In this document: in pieces, positions 1 through 22,360 of the stretch
Numbering within the stretch: position 1 is the first letter of the stretch
Layout: the number at the start of each line of letters is the position of its first letter
Source of the DNA: Beta vulgaris subsp. vulgaris
Taxonomy: Eukaryota; Streptophyta; Magnoliopsida; Caryophyllales; Amaranthaceae
Length of the DNA stretch: 64,000 nt
Direction: 5' to 3'
NCBI RefSeq assembly: GCF_026745355.1
Contig: NC_079210.1
Coordinates: forward strand, 8,934,697-8,998,696
Made by a program: the position numbers and the translations under genes
The notes under the pieces: generated by a model
What the model was told of the DNA's origin: nothing
Databases searched by the model: none
Seen by the model: only the letters and a program-made list of their open reading frames with translations

Positions 1-431
1 GGACCGGTCCAAAGGGGAATAGGAGGAGAATTAGCTCTCCTAGCTAGCCTATGACTCTTCTATTATATATACGATATAATATTAGGGTTTAGGTGATCAA
101 TTCATTAATCAGTTTCTTTTAACAAGAGAAAGAAAGTGAAAACCTAAAATATTCCCTCTAACCGGCCCCTATACCATCAAAAGCAAGAGAATTTATACTC
201 TTCCGTTCAAGAAAACGGTGGTGTTCAACTGGTGCTCGTGGACCGATTAGAGGAGCAACACTTGGGGCTCTCGGATCTTCAATACTTGCATACAATAGGG
301 AATCACGCTACAAAGGTTTGATATTTAATCCCTATTGAATGATTCATGCGTTTGATTATGTTGCGATCCTATGATAGATGTTAGGAAATTGTTTCCTGAA
401 ATTCCGCTATATACATTTATATATTCCTACA
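1..431 (+). repeat. 5' LTR of copia element, 3' part only
   Basis: It matches 7200-7630 nearly base for base and ends in cctaca, the same end as the downstream copy. It is followed one base later by a Met-tRNA-like primer binding site. The missing first ~300 bases lie left of the window. Confidence 0.92.
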
Positions 432-2832
432 ATGGTATCAGTTTTTCCTAATACATAATATTCATATGAGCATGTAACTATATGCAAATTTATTATTTTT
501 ATTCAATTAAGGGAGGATTTATCTATGGCTTGAATTTGCATAATTAATATTTGATATTAATTAATTGGAAGTTGTAAATAATTGATTAATTTGTGATTTA
601 TGCTCAAAATAGTTTATAAAGGTCCGAAATTTTTATTATTTATGGACGAAACTAATCGTTAATTTATTCATAATTTTTGGATTTTAAATATATAATTTAT
701 TAGATTTAATTTATTTTATGTTTAATTTGATTAATGAAAGAAATAATTTGTTAACAATTAAATATTAGGTTTTTTAATTGTTAAATAAATCTAATGCTCA
801 TCAACAACAAATATCTTGAATAATATGATAGCTTTAAATATTTTTCGGAATTTCCCACTATTTTTAGAATTATTTATCATATTATTTATGATTTTTTGTT
901 ACATTTTATGTTTAATTTGATTATTCATAGAATTTAAGGATGACAATTAAAATATTTCATTTTATTTGTTAAGATAATTTAATAGACCACCCTAAAAATT
1001 ATTTTCGAATCTTCCAGATTTAATTGTTAATTTTCTATAATTTTTTAATATTATTTAATTCTACCCTAATTTTGAATTCTTGATTAGATTTATTGTTTAA
1101 TATAGATTGTACAATCAAATATTATCTCAACAAACCTAAAAATTATTTTAGATTTGTTAATTGATTCAAAACTTCTGCCACAAAATTTTGGAATTTTTTA
1201 TAACCAACTCAAATTCTAAATCTTTAAATAATTGCTAGTTAAAGATTAATTTGAATTTTGATAAATTGTTACAAAATTCAAAAGTGTTGCCCACTATGGT
1301 TGGGTGGCACCGGGCGGATTTGGGTAGGCGGCAAAAGGAAATTTCAAGGGCGGCGCAGGTAGTGGAGATCCCGCAACCAACAGAGCACATTCGACGTGTG
1401 GCTGCTGGTGGGGTTCCGCTGCTATGTGCTTGCGGCCGCCGCCTTGGCTGGCATATTCTAGCTTGACTATCGGAGTTCACCTGCGCGACTCGGTGGGTAA
1501 TGGTAGGCGGCTTTGGCTTAGACTACTAGTTGTATGGTGGCTTGTTGGTTTCAGTGAGGAGTAGAGCGTTTTCTTCATCAACATTGTTTTCGTGTGTGGC
1601 GTGGAGTTGGTTTTTGACTGGCAGGCGTGGGAGCCTTGGCTGCTAGTCAACGGTCAACAATTCACTATTAAAATAAATAAATAAAATTCTTCTGGGAAAA
1701 ATCTGGTTTTATAAGCTGAGCATAAATCTAAAAGTTCCTTTGATGCAAATTTGTGAATAATTTCGATTATTGCCATGTTTAAATAAGTAATTGAATTAAC
1801 ATAATAAAGTTTCCTAAATAATTTCTAGCTTAAATTTGTTAAGTTTTATAATTATTATAAAAAGTTTTATTTGCTTATTAATTGTTAATAACTAAATGGG
1901 TTGTGTTTATTTTATTATGATATTATAAATGCGTGGATGTTTAATGTAATGTGTATGATATTATATTTTGTATGTTATGACTAGTATAGCCCAAATTAGG
2001 ATGGTATATATGATAGTGAATCATTATATTTAAATGTAAACTAAATAAGATCTGCGAATCGTTTGTATTTTTGTAACATTAAATTTCATTATTTATTTAA
2101 TTCAAATTGTGTAATCAAATCAAGAGGATCCAAGGAGTTTCAAAGATGGTGATCCATGGAGATTCAAGGGAAGATTCATAAAGATTAATTAGTTATTTTC
2201 CTAAGTATAGGGCCATACTAGATCATTTAATTATTGCTTTTATAATTTTCTTGCATTTATTTTATTTAAATGTTTGCTTCTATGTTTGTTTGTGGTTAAT
2301 TGATTCATGTATTCACTATTGATTGACCATATTAGTAAACTTAGGTCCCCAAAAGTAATATTGAGTTTTAATTGCTTTTCGATACAACACCTATAAAGCC
2401 TTAGATCATGAGTAATGAGTTTTGCCAAAGCAAGGTGTTGCTCATATTTTCGGGGATAGTAGGGTAGGTATTTTCGAAACTTACATGTTAATGTTTGGTT
2501 TAACTCAACAAAATCATCAAAAGACAAAGTTTTGGGTTTTGAACCTAAGAGATAGGAGTAAACAAGGAGTTGTTAACATGTCTACTAAGAATTATTATAA
2601 TTAGTTATAATTAGTCTAGTGTTTACTTACTTCAACTACTATAAATTGAAGGCAGTGCCAAAGTCCGTTTAATTTGATTATAGTAGGAAGGGATCTTGGT
2701 TATTACTTTATTCAATAGGGGACTTTCATTTTGAATAAAGGGTAGTAGTTAATTAAAATTTGTTTAATTGCTGCTTTTTTGTTGATAAACATTGATTGAA
2801 TCTTGCTTTATTATTCTTCTGTTGTAGCTATC
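432..2832 (+). other. copia leader region, non-coding, with a GC-rich island
   Basis: About 2.4 kb lies between the primer binding site and the gag start, long for a plant copia leader. It is very AT-rich except for roughly 1290-1660, where GC rises sharply (runs such as gcggccgccgccttgg). No domain is recognisable in the short frames of that island. It may be an insertion or a captured fragment, but no terminal repeats were found around it. Confidence 0.5.
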
Positions 2833-3640
2833 ATGTCTCGTTCAAACAACAACAACACCCCCGATTTTAATTTGCGATATTTACTCGAAAAGGATAAATT
2901 GAATGCACATAACTTCCTAGAATGGGAAATGGCTGTGAGAATCGTTCTTATAGCTGAAGGAAGGGAAAATGTTCTTGACAATCCTCTCGCCGAACCCCTG
3001 CCAAAAAATGCTACTTCAGTTGAACAGAGAACAAGGCAAATCCTAGAGGCGGATTTTGTGCAAGTAACATTTCTGATGCTTGCTTGCATGCATGGAACAA
3101 GACTTTCAAAAGCATTTTAATGGTCTGGATGCCTACTCCATCCTCCAACAATTGAAAACTATGTTTCAGAAGAATGCTAGATTGAAGAGGTTTGAAGCTC
3201 ATGTAAGTTGTTGGAGTACAAGTTGGGAAAAGGAAAACTCGTTGGTCCACATGTGTTCAATATGATTGGACATTTTCAGATCATGGAAAAAATGGGCTTC
3301 CCTTACCCTCCAGAACTGGCAACTGATATTGTGATCAAATCCTTGCCTGAAAATTTTCAAAACATTTAGTTGAATTTTTAAATGCAAGGAGGGGAGGCTA
3401 CCTTGCAAGAGCTACATGATATGCTAACTCGGACTGAAAGGAGCTTACCTGCTGAACTTGTACATAAGGATGTTCTTATGGTTAGGAAGGGTAAGCAATT
3501 CAAGAAGAAAGGGGATTCTAATAAGAAGAATAAAGGCAAGATTGTTGCAACTGATGATACTTCTAAGCCAATAACCACTACTAAGGCAAAAGTAGCAGCA
3601 CTACATGATAGCTACCACTGCCATAAGATTAGTCACTAAA
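2833..3640 (+). pseudogene. copia gag pseudogene
   Basis: The start is the ATG at 2833 (MSRSNNNNTPDF). The reading resembles copia Gag proteins: an N-terminal segment with KLNAHNFLEWEMAVRIVL, then, after a frameshift near 3090, LDAYSILQQLKTMFQ, and, after another, VIKSLPENFQN and LQELHDMLTRTERSL. A lysine-rich tail (KGKQFKKKGDSNKKNKGK) follows, where Gag normally leads to a zinc knuckle. Only CHKISH remains there, so the CCHC knuckle is incomplete. At least two frameshifts and internal stops make it dead. Gag would form the particle that packages element RNA. Confidence 0.8.
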
Positions 3641-6240
3641 AGAGGAACAACCCCAAGTATCTGGAGGATAAGAAGACTAGCACTTCGACTTTAGGTATTT
3701 ATGTTATAGAGACTAACTTATAAACTTGTACATCATGGGTATTTGATATACTACATGTGGATCTCACATTATTTGTAATGTGCATGCACTAAAAAGAAGT
3801 AGAACATTGAGCAAAGGAGAAGTGGAACTCCGCGTGGGCAATGGAGCACGAGTTGCTGTTTTAATTTGGATATGGGAGATTGTAGTCTACTTTTGCCTTC
3901 TGTTTTAGTATTAAAAATCTATAATTGTTATTATGTTCCAACTATTACCAAGAATATTGTTTCGATTCTGGTTTTGGATTCGGAAGGTTTTTCATTTCAA
4001 ATTAAGAATAATTGTTGTTCTGCTTATTTCAATGATTTATTCTATGTCTCATCCAACTTATCAAATGGTTTATATGCACTAGACTTAGGAACCCACATCT
4101 ATAACATAGACATTAAGAAACATAAAGCAAATGATTCAAAACCTACATACATATCACATTGTTGATTAGGCCAAATAAGCTCAAAGCATGTTGAGAAGCT
4201 TTATAAAGATGGAATTCTCAAATCATTTGATTTCGGATCATTACATACTTGTGAGTTTTGCTTGATGGAGAAAATAACAAAGTCTCCTTTCACTGGTTCA
4301 AGTGAAAGGGCCATTGACCTTTTATCCCTCACACATACGGATGTATGTGAACCTATGTGTAATTTGTCTAGAGGAGGGTACAGTTACTTCATTACTTTTA
4401 CCGATTATGTAAGCAGATTTGGATTTGTTTAACTCATGCGACATAAGTCGGAAACCTTTGAAAATTTTAAGAAATTCCAGAATGGAATACAAAACTAGCA
4501 TGGGAAGAAAATTAAGTCACTACGATCCGATCGTGCTGCTGAATATTTATGTCAAGAATTTGGTGATCATTTGAAGGATTATGGAATACTTTCACAATGG
4601 ACTTCACCAAGAACACCACAGTTAAATGTCGCATCTGAAAGAAGGAAATAAACTCTACTTTATATGGTCCGATGCATGATGAGCCTTGCTGATCTTCCTA
4701 TTTCATTCTGGGGATTTGCGCTTGAAGCATCGGCATTCACACTGAACAGAGTATCATGTAAAGCAGTTGAAAAGACACCATATGAATTGTGGACTGGAAA
4801 TGTTCCAAAATTGTCGTTTCTAAGGATATGGGGTTCTGAAACTTATGTAAAACGTTCACTTTCTGATAAACTTTCACCCAAATTCGATGAATGTCTCTTT
4901 GTGGGCTACCCAAAAGAGACTAATGGATACTACTTCTACAACCAAAGCGAACACAAAGTGTTTGCTGCTCGTAATGGTGTCTTTCTGGAAAAGGAGTTTA
5001 TTTCCAAAAAAACAAGTAGGAGAAATGTATATATCGAAGAAGTTCGAGATAAGCAACAAATGGATGAGGTTAACACCTTATCAGAGGCGGTCGGGCATGA
5101 AAGTGCTCAGGAGGCGGTGCATTCAATTCACGTACGTCCTACTGTCACACTTGGAGATACTCCATACGAAGTCACTCAACCTAGTGAGGTAGAAACTTCT
5201 TATGTTGTTCCCCAACGTAGGTCTAGTAGGACCATCATTCCATCAAAGAGATGTATTGATTTCCTTTTCACTGAAACATTTGAAATAACGATTTCTTAGA
5301 ATCAGAAAAACCTACTAGTTACAAAGAAGCTTTGGATAGTCAAGACTTCAAAAGATGGCTTGAGGCCATGAAATCTGAAATGGGTTCCATGTCTAAAAAT
5401 CAAGTATGGGACTTTGTTGATTTGCCTGATGGGGTCGAACCCATTGGATGCAAATGGATTTTCAAGTTGAAAACAGACAAGGATGGAAACATTAGTGTTT
5501 TCAAAGCAAGGGTGGTGGTAAAGGGTTTCAAACAAATTCATGGTACTGAATATGATGAAAGCTTCTCACCAATATCCATGCTGAAGTCCATTATGATAAT
5601 CCTTGCGATTGCTACTTTTCATGACTATGAAATATGACAGATGGATGTCGAAACCACTTTCTTGAATGAGTTCTTGAAAAAGGATGTGTACATGATACAA
5701 CCTCAAGGTTTTGAAGATCTAAAAAATCCATGATGGGTATGCAAGCTTAAGAAGTCTATTTATGGACTAAAGCAAACATCAAAGAGTTGGAACCTCGGAT
5801 TTCTTGACGCAGTCAATAATTTTGGCTTTCTCATAAATAAAAAGGAATCTTGTGTATGAAAGAAGTTAAGTGGGAGTAGTATTACATTTCTGGTATTGTA
5901 TGTGGATTACATACTTCTCATAGGAAATGATAAAATCATGCTTGAGGCAGTCAATGAATGGCTTAAAAATATCTCTCTATGAAAGTCCTAGGAGAGGAAG
6001 AGTACATATTGAAAATAATGATCTATAAAGATAGGTCGAAAAGTTGATTGGACTTAGTCAAGAAACTTATATTGATAAGGTTCTTGTAAGGTTCAAGCTG
6101 GAAAACTACGAGAGAGGATGTGAAAGTAAGCAAGGTTCATACTCAGGATCATTTAACTAAACCACTTGCTCAACCTAAGCATGAATGTCATACTAGGTCT
6201 CTGGGGCAAAAGCATATGTATTTAATTGTTTGATTTAGTA
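3641..6240 (+). pseudogene. copia pol pseudogene (integrase, reverse transcriptase, RNase H remnant)
   Basis: The order is copia-type: GAG-pre-integrase debris, integrase core (GGYSYFITFTDYVSRFGF at about 4376; LRSDRAAEYL where DRGGEYL is usual), integrase C-terminal part 4664-5299 (TPYELWTGNVPKLSFLRIWG), then reverse transcriptase 5302-6000 (GCKWIFKLKTDKDGN, QMDVETTFLNEFL, IYGLKQTSKSWN). The catalytic YVDD box reads YVDY near 5900. After YIDKVLVRFKLENYERG (about 6070) the frame drops to the very end of RNase H (DHLTKPLAQPKHECHT), so nearly the whole RNase H domain is deleted. Stops occur at about 4430, 4495, 4650, 5300, 5636 and 5733. No protease motif was recognised. Confidence 0.88.
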
Positions 6241-6903
6241 TGAAATAAAATGTCCAAATAATTCATGCTTTCTAATAGGATTATCGAAAATGCTTTGATA
6301 ATGGAATCCTATAAAGTGAACAGAAATCACAATTTATTTAAAGTCCCTATTCTAAATCAATGAATTGTACATAAATGATTTATTCAAAAGACTTGTATAT
6401 AATTAATTGATAGCACAGTTTTATGGACTACGGAAACATAGAGATGTCTAATTGATTATATGGATGTATAGTTGATACATTGAGACTTAACCTAATTAGA
6501 TTCTAAAAGTAGAATCAAACTACTATATTTAGTGGATTCCTTAAACAGGAGTATGTCTTAATAATCACAATATAATTAGCTTAACTTTGACATTGTTAAA
6601 TAGCGCGCCGTAAAAGGAGGTTATAAAGGAAGTTTCAGGTAAGGTAAGAATTGGGTGGGAGTTATGGTCATACAAGAGTGGATAGGTACTCCAATTAAAT
6701 AAGAATGGTGTTTGGGCCTCTTGATGAGTGAGAACTAGAAAATCACATGGCCATGCAGAATTGGATTAAAGAGTTTTATTTGAGCAGTTCGAACTCAATG
6801 ATCAAAGAACATATATTTGAGAATAACATTGTATTATCAAATTTGACATTAAGTGACTTAAGGAATTTAACATTGTGCTCTTGTCTTCGGACAAGTGGGT
6901 GAT

Positions 6904-7630
6904 TGAAGGAATATGTCCTTAGACATCCCGACAATTACTAAATATAAAAAAGAATAATACTATGAAGATAATAAAGTTAATTATTTTAGTAATCGTATTT
7001 TCTTACTAGAGAATAAATATGTCCTTAAACATCCTGGCAATCACTAAATATTAATAGGAGTTATATTATAAAGATAATAAAGTTAATTATTTTAGTAATC
7101 GTATTTTCTTGCTAGAGAATAAATATGATTAATAGGACAATATAGATTGGGCCTATAACTAAAATAAAGCAATCCAAATCCATTTAGGATTAGGATTGGG
7201 CCGGTCCAAAGGGGAATAGGAGGAGAATTACTTCTCTTAACTAGCCTATGACTCTTCTATTATATATAGGATATAATATTAGGGTTTAGGTGATCAATTC
7301 ATTAATCAGTTTCTTTTCACAAGAGAAAGAAAGTGAAACCCTAAACTATTCCCTCTAACCGGCGCCTATACCATCAAAAGCAAGTGAATTTATACTCTTC
7401 CATTCTAGAAAATGTTGGTGTTCAACGGGTGCTCGTGGACTGATTAGAGGAGCAACACTTGGGGCACTCAAATATTCAAAGTTTGCATACAACAGGGAAA
7501 TCACGCTACAAAGGTTTGATTTTTAATCGCTATTGAATGAATCATGTATTTGATTATGTTTGCGATCCTATGATAGATGTTAGGAAATTATTTCCTGAAA
7601 TTCCGCTATATGCCTCTATATATTCCTACA
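6904..7630 (+). repeat. 3' LTR of copia element
   Basis: It starts TGAAGGAATATG just after a purine-rich stretch (caagtgggtgatt) and ends cctaca. Its last 430 bases match the window start. The 5' part holds a tandem duplication of about 110 bp (about 6909-7017 and 7020-7128), both copies containing taattattttagtaatcgta. Confidence 0.9.
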
Positions 7631-8184
7631 CTAAGTTGTTATAATTGAAGATCATTATGGAACACCATGACGATAGCATGCTACCTAAACAACGAATTCT
7701 AAGGAGATTACATGACAAAACATTAATTTACATGACAGTTTTTGTCAAAAACTAGTTTATAATGTTACACATCATACTCTCTTGTAAAAGTAAAATACGA
7801 AGTCTCTTTATCATTTTCAAACACAACAAATTCTGTAAATTTTGGTTCACAAGAGTTTCATAAATGACTTCAACAATAACTGAGAGGGAGAAAAACAAGC
7901 TTTTCTTTCACCTCTAGTTTGTATACATAATTATATATATATAAATAAAAAAAAAAGTATACCACACTTTCATTGTATCAAACCTAGCAAGAAGACATAG
8001 TTTGTCATAAACCCTTTATTCCCCTTATATGAAAAAGGCCTTTTGCCTTCTTAAAATAAACAGAAGACACCCCAATTGAAACCTTTTATAGGTTAAAAAT
8101 GTAAACAACAAAATTATGAAATTGACACTTTAATTTGGATTTTACCAAACACACCCTATATGATAAGCAACCTTTTTTCATTTT
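7631..8184. other. intergenic, 3' flank of the XTH gene
   Basis: AT-rich sequence between the copia LTR and the XTH stop codon. It should contain the XTH 3' UTR and poly(A) signals on the minus strand. No gene or repeat was recognised. Confidence 0.6.
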
Positions 8185-18122
<9,938 letters not shown>

Positions 18123-18265
18123 GAAATTCAGCAAAAAGAACACTAGCTATATTCTTGTAGGGAAGAAAGAGATGAAGAAAAGTGGTAGCTAGTAATGCTT
18201 AGTGCTAAGGGATCAGAACTCAGAAGGGGATTGTGTACATGGAAGAGTGTGCTCACTGAAGTGGG

Positions 18266-18273
18266 TATAAATA
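18266..18273 (-). promoter_or_regulatory. candidate TATA box of the XTH gene
   Basis: TATTTATA on the minus strand (tataaata on plus), about 145 bp upstream of the XTH ATG, inside GC-richer flanks (cccctatttataccc). It is the only good TATA-like match at a suitable distance, leaving a 5' UTR of roughly 110 bp. Confidence 0.6.
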
Positions 18274-18886
18274 GGGGCCTTTGAAAAAGGAGTTGATAAG
18301 GAAGTTGATGAGGAGTTATAAATGAAGACAAAATTAGTATTATTAAATTAAATTAAATTAAATTATTAAATTCAAGACAAATATGGCAACGTCTTGTTGT
18401 TATTAATTATTTTATTGTCCCATAATTTATTTCTCTTGCACTCAATTGTTACTTTTTCTATCTGCTTTTTTCTAATGTTTGATTTTAGGAAATTATTTGG
18501 TCTGACTATGACTTTTGCTATGGCCTATGGGAATTAGTTATATGACATTATCTGAGCTCATATGTGAATCAAATTTTGGTGGGCTCAATGGTGTAAGGGT
18601 ATTTTGGGTTCCTATTAATAGTAAATCTTAGCTGATTTAGTTGGTGATCAGTATTACGAAGTGAGCAACGTCAATGGATTATTTACGCTGTTAGAAAGAT
18701 CCTCCAAAAGCAATCCTTTTACTTGTGCAATTAAGAGAGAGTTTGCTACTGTAGAACTTTTGTAAGGAAATGTGAACTTTCCTTCTTCTAATTTGTTTGA
18801 GTTTCAAAGGGTATAAATAGTAGATTTTTTTTTCTTTCACAAACATTTGTATAAAACAGGCTACACTTTAAACAAATGGTGTGGCC
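18274..18886. other. XTH upstream region
   Basis: Proximal promoter region of the XTH gene. It has an (AAATT)n run near 18344-18368. No other element or gene was recognised. Confidence 0.5.
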
Positions 18887-18903
18887 AACTAATAAAAAGG
18901 TCC

Positions 18904-19044
18904 GAGCAGCAGGTAATAGCCTAGTGGTGTTGGATTCACTTCTGATCCCAGATGTCATGGGATCGAGTCTCACCCCTTACAAGGAGGGATCCCCAATTTT
19001 CCCCTTTCCTTGTAAGGGACTTCATCTTACCTTTTAAAACAAAA
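18904..19044 (+). mobile_element. tRNA-derived SINE upstream of XTH
   Basis: Same family as 10298-10532: A box aatagcctagtggtgttgg, B box gggatcgagtctcacc, then ttcatcttacc and a short A-rich tail. It is flanked by a perfect 17-bp target duplication aactaataaaaaggtcc at 18887-18903 and 19045-19061. The two SINEs sit on either side of the first XTH exon, about 8.5 kb apart. Confidence 0.9.
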
Positions 19045-19119
19045 AACTAATAAAAAGGTCCAAATTAAGCCTTATAATGAAGCATGCGTCCCCTAAAAAA
19101 TAGCATAAGCGTAAATCCA

Positions 19120-19640
19120 TTTTCAGATGGGTTAATTTTTGTAAGCGGGATTACTTTTGAATCCGTTTTCAAAGGGGTTACTTTTTGTAACAGGGGTTAT
19201 TGTTGGTTCTTTTTTCTTCTAATTTTTAGGTATTATTTTAAATAAAACTAGGAGTTACTTTTTCGAATGCTAAGGGGTTACTTTACAGAAACTAGGGATT
19301 GATTAGTTTTTGTAACGCTAAGGGTTTACTTTTACTGAAAGTATCAGTTACATTTTGTAATTATAAGGGGTTACTTCTATGGTTAATAGGGGTCACTTTT
19401 TGTAATTATAAGATGTTACTTTTACTGAAACTAGTGGTTACTTTTTACATTTATTATAGGGTTACTTTACACTTATGGAGGGGTTACTTTTTGTAATAGG
19501 GGTTACTTTTATTGAGAGTAGGGGTTACTTTTTCAAATACTACGGGTTACTTTTTTTTGTAATGTTGATGGGTTACGTTTTTTACTGAAGTATGAGTTAC
19601 TTTTTGTTACTATAAGAGTTACTTTATACAAACACCAAAC
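19120..19640. repeat. degenerate tandem repeat with GGTTACTTTTTGTAA core
   Basis: At least fifteen imperfect units of about 25-45 bp, each with gggttactttt or a close variant, many followed by tgtaattataag. A frame through it gives a repeating VTFCNYKGLLLL-like phrase that carries no known domain. See the related array at 53205-54520. Confidence 0.8.
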
Positions 19641-19666
19641 TATTTCTCAATTTCCCTCCCCTATCT

Positions 19667-20165
19667 TTGATCAAACCATGGAAGAATCACGTCCTCCTCC
19701 TCCCCATCACAATCACACCACCACCACAACCACCGACTCAAACAACCAACCACCATCATTGGCCTCTTAGCTCCTACATCAAACTGTTTCAAATGCGGAG
19801 CCTCCACTTCCATAACCCCGCCACCATCATTAGATCGCGAACGAGGTTCTTATGGCCTTATCAATTGGCAAAAAGGCGGCACCAAAATTGCCGAAAAAGC
19901 CTACAATCTTCAGTCTCCAGGGAAATCACGTTCACGAAGTCAAAGAACTTCGTGAATCTTGTCGGAGATCTTCTCCATCAATGACAACTACTCGTGGTAC
20001 TCCTCAAGATCCGCCATTGTAGCTTTAATGGCGGAAGAAACTGAGGAGAGAGAGAGAAAGAGAATGGACTGTGATTTTTGTTGGGAGGAGGAGAGAGAGA
20101 AAATGACAAATGTGAGGAGAATAGGAATTGGGGCGGGGAAGGAGAAAGAGGAAGAGGTACAATAA
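19667..20165 (+). other. coding-like tract of unknown origin, possibly a gene fragment
   Basis: It is clearly richer in GC than its surroundings. From an ATG at 19678 the frame reads MEESRPPPPHHNHTTTTTTD and stops within 100 bases; other frames continue (for example SNCFKCGASTSITPPP, then VALMAEETEERERKRMDCD near 20020). This pattern suggests a frameshifted remnant of a plant protein with a Pro/His/Thr-rich start and a charged end. I do not recognise the family, and there is no intact frame. Confidence 0.3.
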
Positions 20166-20480
20166 AGAAGTCGAAGATTTGAGGAAGGAGGAGGGAGGAA
20201 GGAGGATGGGGATGCTTTGGCCGCATGGTTTGTTTGTGTGTGGTGTGTTTTACCAAAAACGAACTCTTTTTTTATATTGGAAAATAGATTTTTCAATGTT
20301 AGAAGAATTATAATCCTTGGTATTACTCATATTTCTCTTTCTCTCCCCCTATCCAATCTCTCTCGTCTATTGTACATTATTTCTTTCTTCTCTTATCTTT
20401 CTTGTAAGGAACCAAACATATAAATTTTTCCTTATAATTTTTCATTAAGGGAAAATTACTCATTTTATCCTCCTTTTCAA
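20166..20480. other. no feature recognised
   Basis: Purine-rich then pyrimidine-rich sequence (gagagaga, tctctttctc) with no gene, element end or RNA recognised. Confidence 0.5.
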
Positions 20481-20499
20481 TCCTCACTATAAGACAAGC

Positions 20500-21080
20500 C
20501 CCCTGTCTTATTTTTACTCGAATGACCTATCCCCATTAAAAATCTTAATATAGTTTATGAAAATCGAGTACTCTAATCTTTATAACTATGTTAAAGTAAC
20601 TTTAAAACAGGTTTGAAGATATTATGTTTTGTTGGAATTTTATTAGTATACTTAAGAATTTTTTTAAATTTTTATCACCTTTTAAAATCACAATTTTCAA
20701 GATAACCACCTTATATAACCTAAATCTCTTTAAATACATACCAATTGATAGATTTCGTACAAGAAATTGGTCTTAAATAAGGGTTAAAACCTTATATACA
20801 TTTTGATGAATAAAGGTGGAGGTGATGGAATCATTCTTAAACCCTTTTTAAGGATGATTTCCTTGACGGAATCTGTCAATTGTAGGTACTTAGACGGATT
20901 TAGGTTATATAGCGTGGTTATTTAATATAAGGTGGTTATTTTGAAAAACTTTATTTTATAAGCTAGTAAAAGTCAAAAAATCATATACTTAAGGTGGATT
21001 TTAAATATTAAAGTTCTTTAAGGATTTTAATGACTATTATGATAGTACTATATTAAGGGATACTATAGGTTGAATTTTTA
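20500..21080. repeat. long degenerate inverted repeat (fold-back)
   Basis: The left arm (about 20520-20770) and right arm (about 20860-21075) are inverted copies. Matching pieces include ataaccaccttatat / ataaggtggttat, aacctaaat / atttaggtt, ttgatagatttcgt / acggaatctgtcaa and cttaatatag / ctatattaag. The centre is about 90 bp. It looks like an old fold-back MITE; exact ends and target duplication were not found. Confidence 0.6.
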
Positions 21081-21736
21081 ATGCTTAAGAAAATTTTAAA
21101 ATACTTTTTAAGAGGGTTAAAGTATTTTATAGTTGTTATAATTTTTATCTTAATTAGAGTATTAATACTTGGATGTTTAGTATTTGATAGGTGGAGACTT
21201 TACTTTGAGTAAATTCTAAGCTTGAGAAAGTGGCCTCTCATATTGTCTATACAAGGTACGTACATATCTATGTGTTATTAGACTATAGTATCATGTCCTA
21301 AGGTTAGGATTCATGTAGTATCATATATAGGGAACTTTTTATAACTCATACGTGGCTTATATTCAAGCGAAATTGCATATTTTATGCCGTTGTGTGAATC
21401 ATGTTGCGTACGATGAATATTATATGTTTGTATGGATGATTCATGCAAGCATGTGGGATTTGGAAATGTTTATTACATGAGGGATTGATGAATATTATTT
21501 ATTGGATCATGAATTATTTCATTTTATTTCCTTGAGATTTATTACTATATTTACTTTATAAGAATCGTGGACCTTATTTGGTAAAGTTGGATATTCACCT
21601 ATTGACAGCTTGGTTGATTGTTGATTTAAGTCAACAAATAAAGATCGGTTGATTATTAATTAATTAATGGGATTATTCTTGGATTAATTGAGTTGTTGAC
21701 ACTAGTGGAAAAAACCTTATATGTCACTTTGTACCA

Positions 21737-21884
21737 GATGCGGTTTTACAAAAACCACATCCGAAAATGAACAAAAAATGCGAGGGAAGCTTGGCAAAGA
21801 AAAGCGGATGCGGTCCAAAAACCGCATCAGATTTATTAGGGGATGCGGTTTTTTCGTACCTGATGCGGTTCATAGGACCGCATC
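21737..21884. repeat. CACTA subterminal repeat cluster
   Basis: GATGCGGT at 21737, 21807, 21842 and 21862; ACCGCATC at 21821 and 21877. The direct and inverted arrangement near one end is the usual layout of tnpA-type binding sites in En/Spm elements. Confidence 0.85.
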
Positions 21885-21979
21885 CGCTTTTCTGTTTAAT
21901 GACTACCTTCCCTCCCACCAAAAATCCCGCGTCCAAAACAATTCTTCAAAAAATCCTTCGACCCACAAAACCCTTCACC

Positions 21980-22360
21980 CAACTGCGACTGCCACTCCCA
22001 CTCCCACTCCCACTACCACTGCGCCTGCCCCACCAATGCCCACGCCGGCGACTTGTGCACCACCACCAATGCCGGAGACTTGTGCACCAACACCAACGCT
22101 GGAGACTGCCCCAGCTTCACACCTCAGTTTTGCACACCACCACCACAACTTTCGCGCCACCACTGTCGCGCCACCACTGCTTCTCCCTAGCTTCGTTCCT
22201 TTTTCTCCCCTCCCTAAACAACTACATTACCACCTTTTCCTAGCTATAGGTCACTAAAATTTCGTAACTTTTATTTTAATTTATTTGAGTTAATTTGAGT
22301 TTAGTTTAGTTTGGTTTAGTTTAGTTTAGTTTAATTTAGTTTAATTTAGTTTACTTTGGT
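21980..22360. repeat. short tandem repeats in the CACTA leader
   Basis: A (CCCACT)n tract near 21990-22012, about three degenerate 30-bp units with gccggagacttgtgcaccaa near 22035-22110, and a (TTTAG)n tract near 22296-22352. The Pro/Thr/His-rich frame across 21950-22250 comes from these repeats and has no domain. Confidence 0.75.

Larger units (their letters stand above)
1..7630 (+). mobile_element. Ty1/copia LTR retrotransposon, decayed, 5' LTR cut by window edge
   Basis: Two direct repeats (1-431 and 6904-7630) flank an internal region with copia gene order: gag, integrase, reverse transcriptase, then an RNase H remnant. The 5' copy matches only the 3' part of the downstream LTR because the window starts inside it. 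A primer binding site like that of initiator-Met tRNA (tggtatcag, 433-441) follows the 5' LTR. By eye the shared LTR parts are about 90% identical, so the insertion is not recent. All reading frames carry stops or frameshifts, so the element cannot act on its own. The target duplication cannot be tested because the left end lies outside the window. Confidence 0.93.

Noticed and set aside
21721..22257. Pro/Thr/His-rich frame of 178 residues near the CACTA end
   Set aside because: It starts inside the subterminal repeats and consists mainly of short tandem repeats; no protein family is recognisable, and CACTA leaders often have such open stretches.
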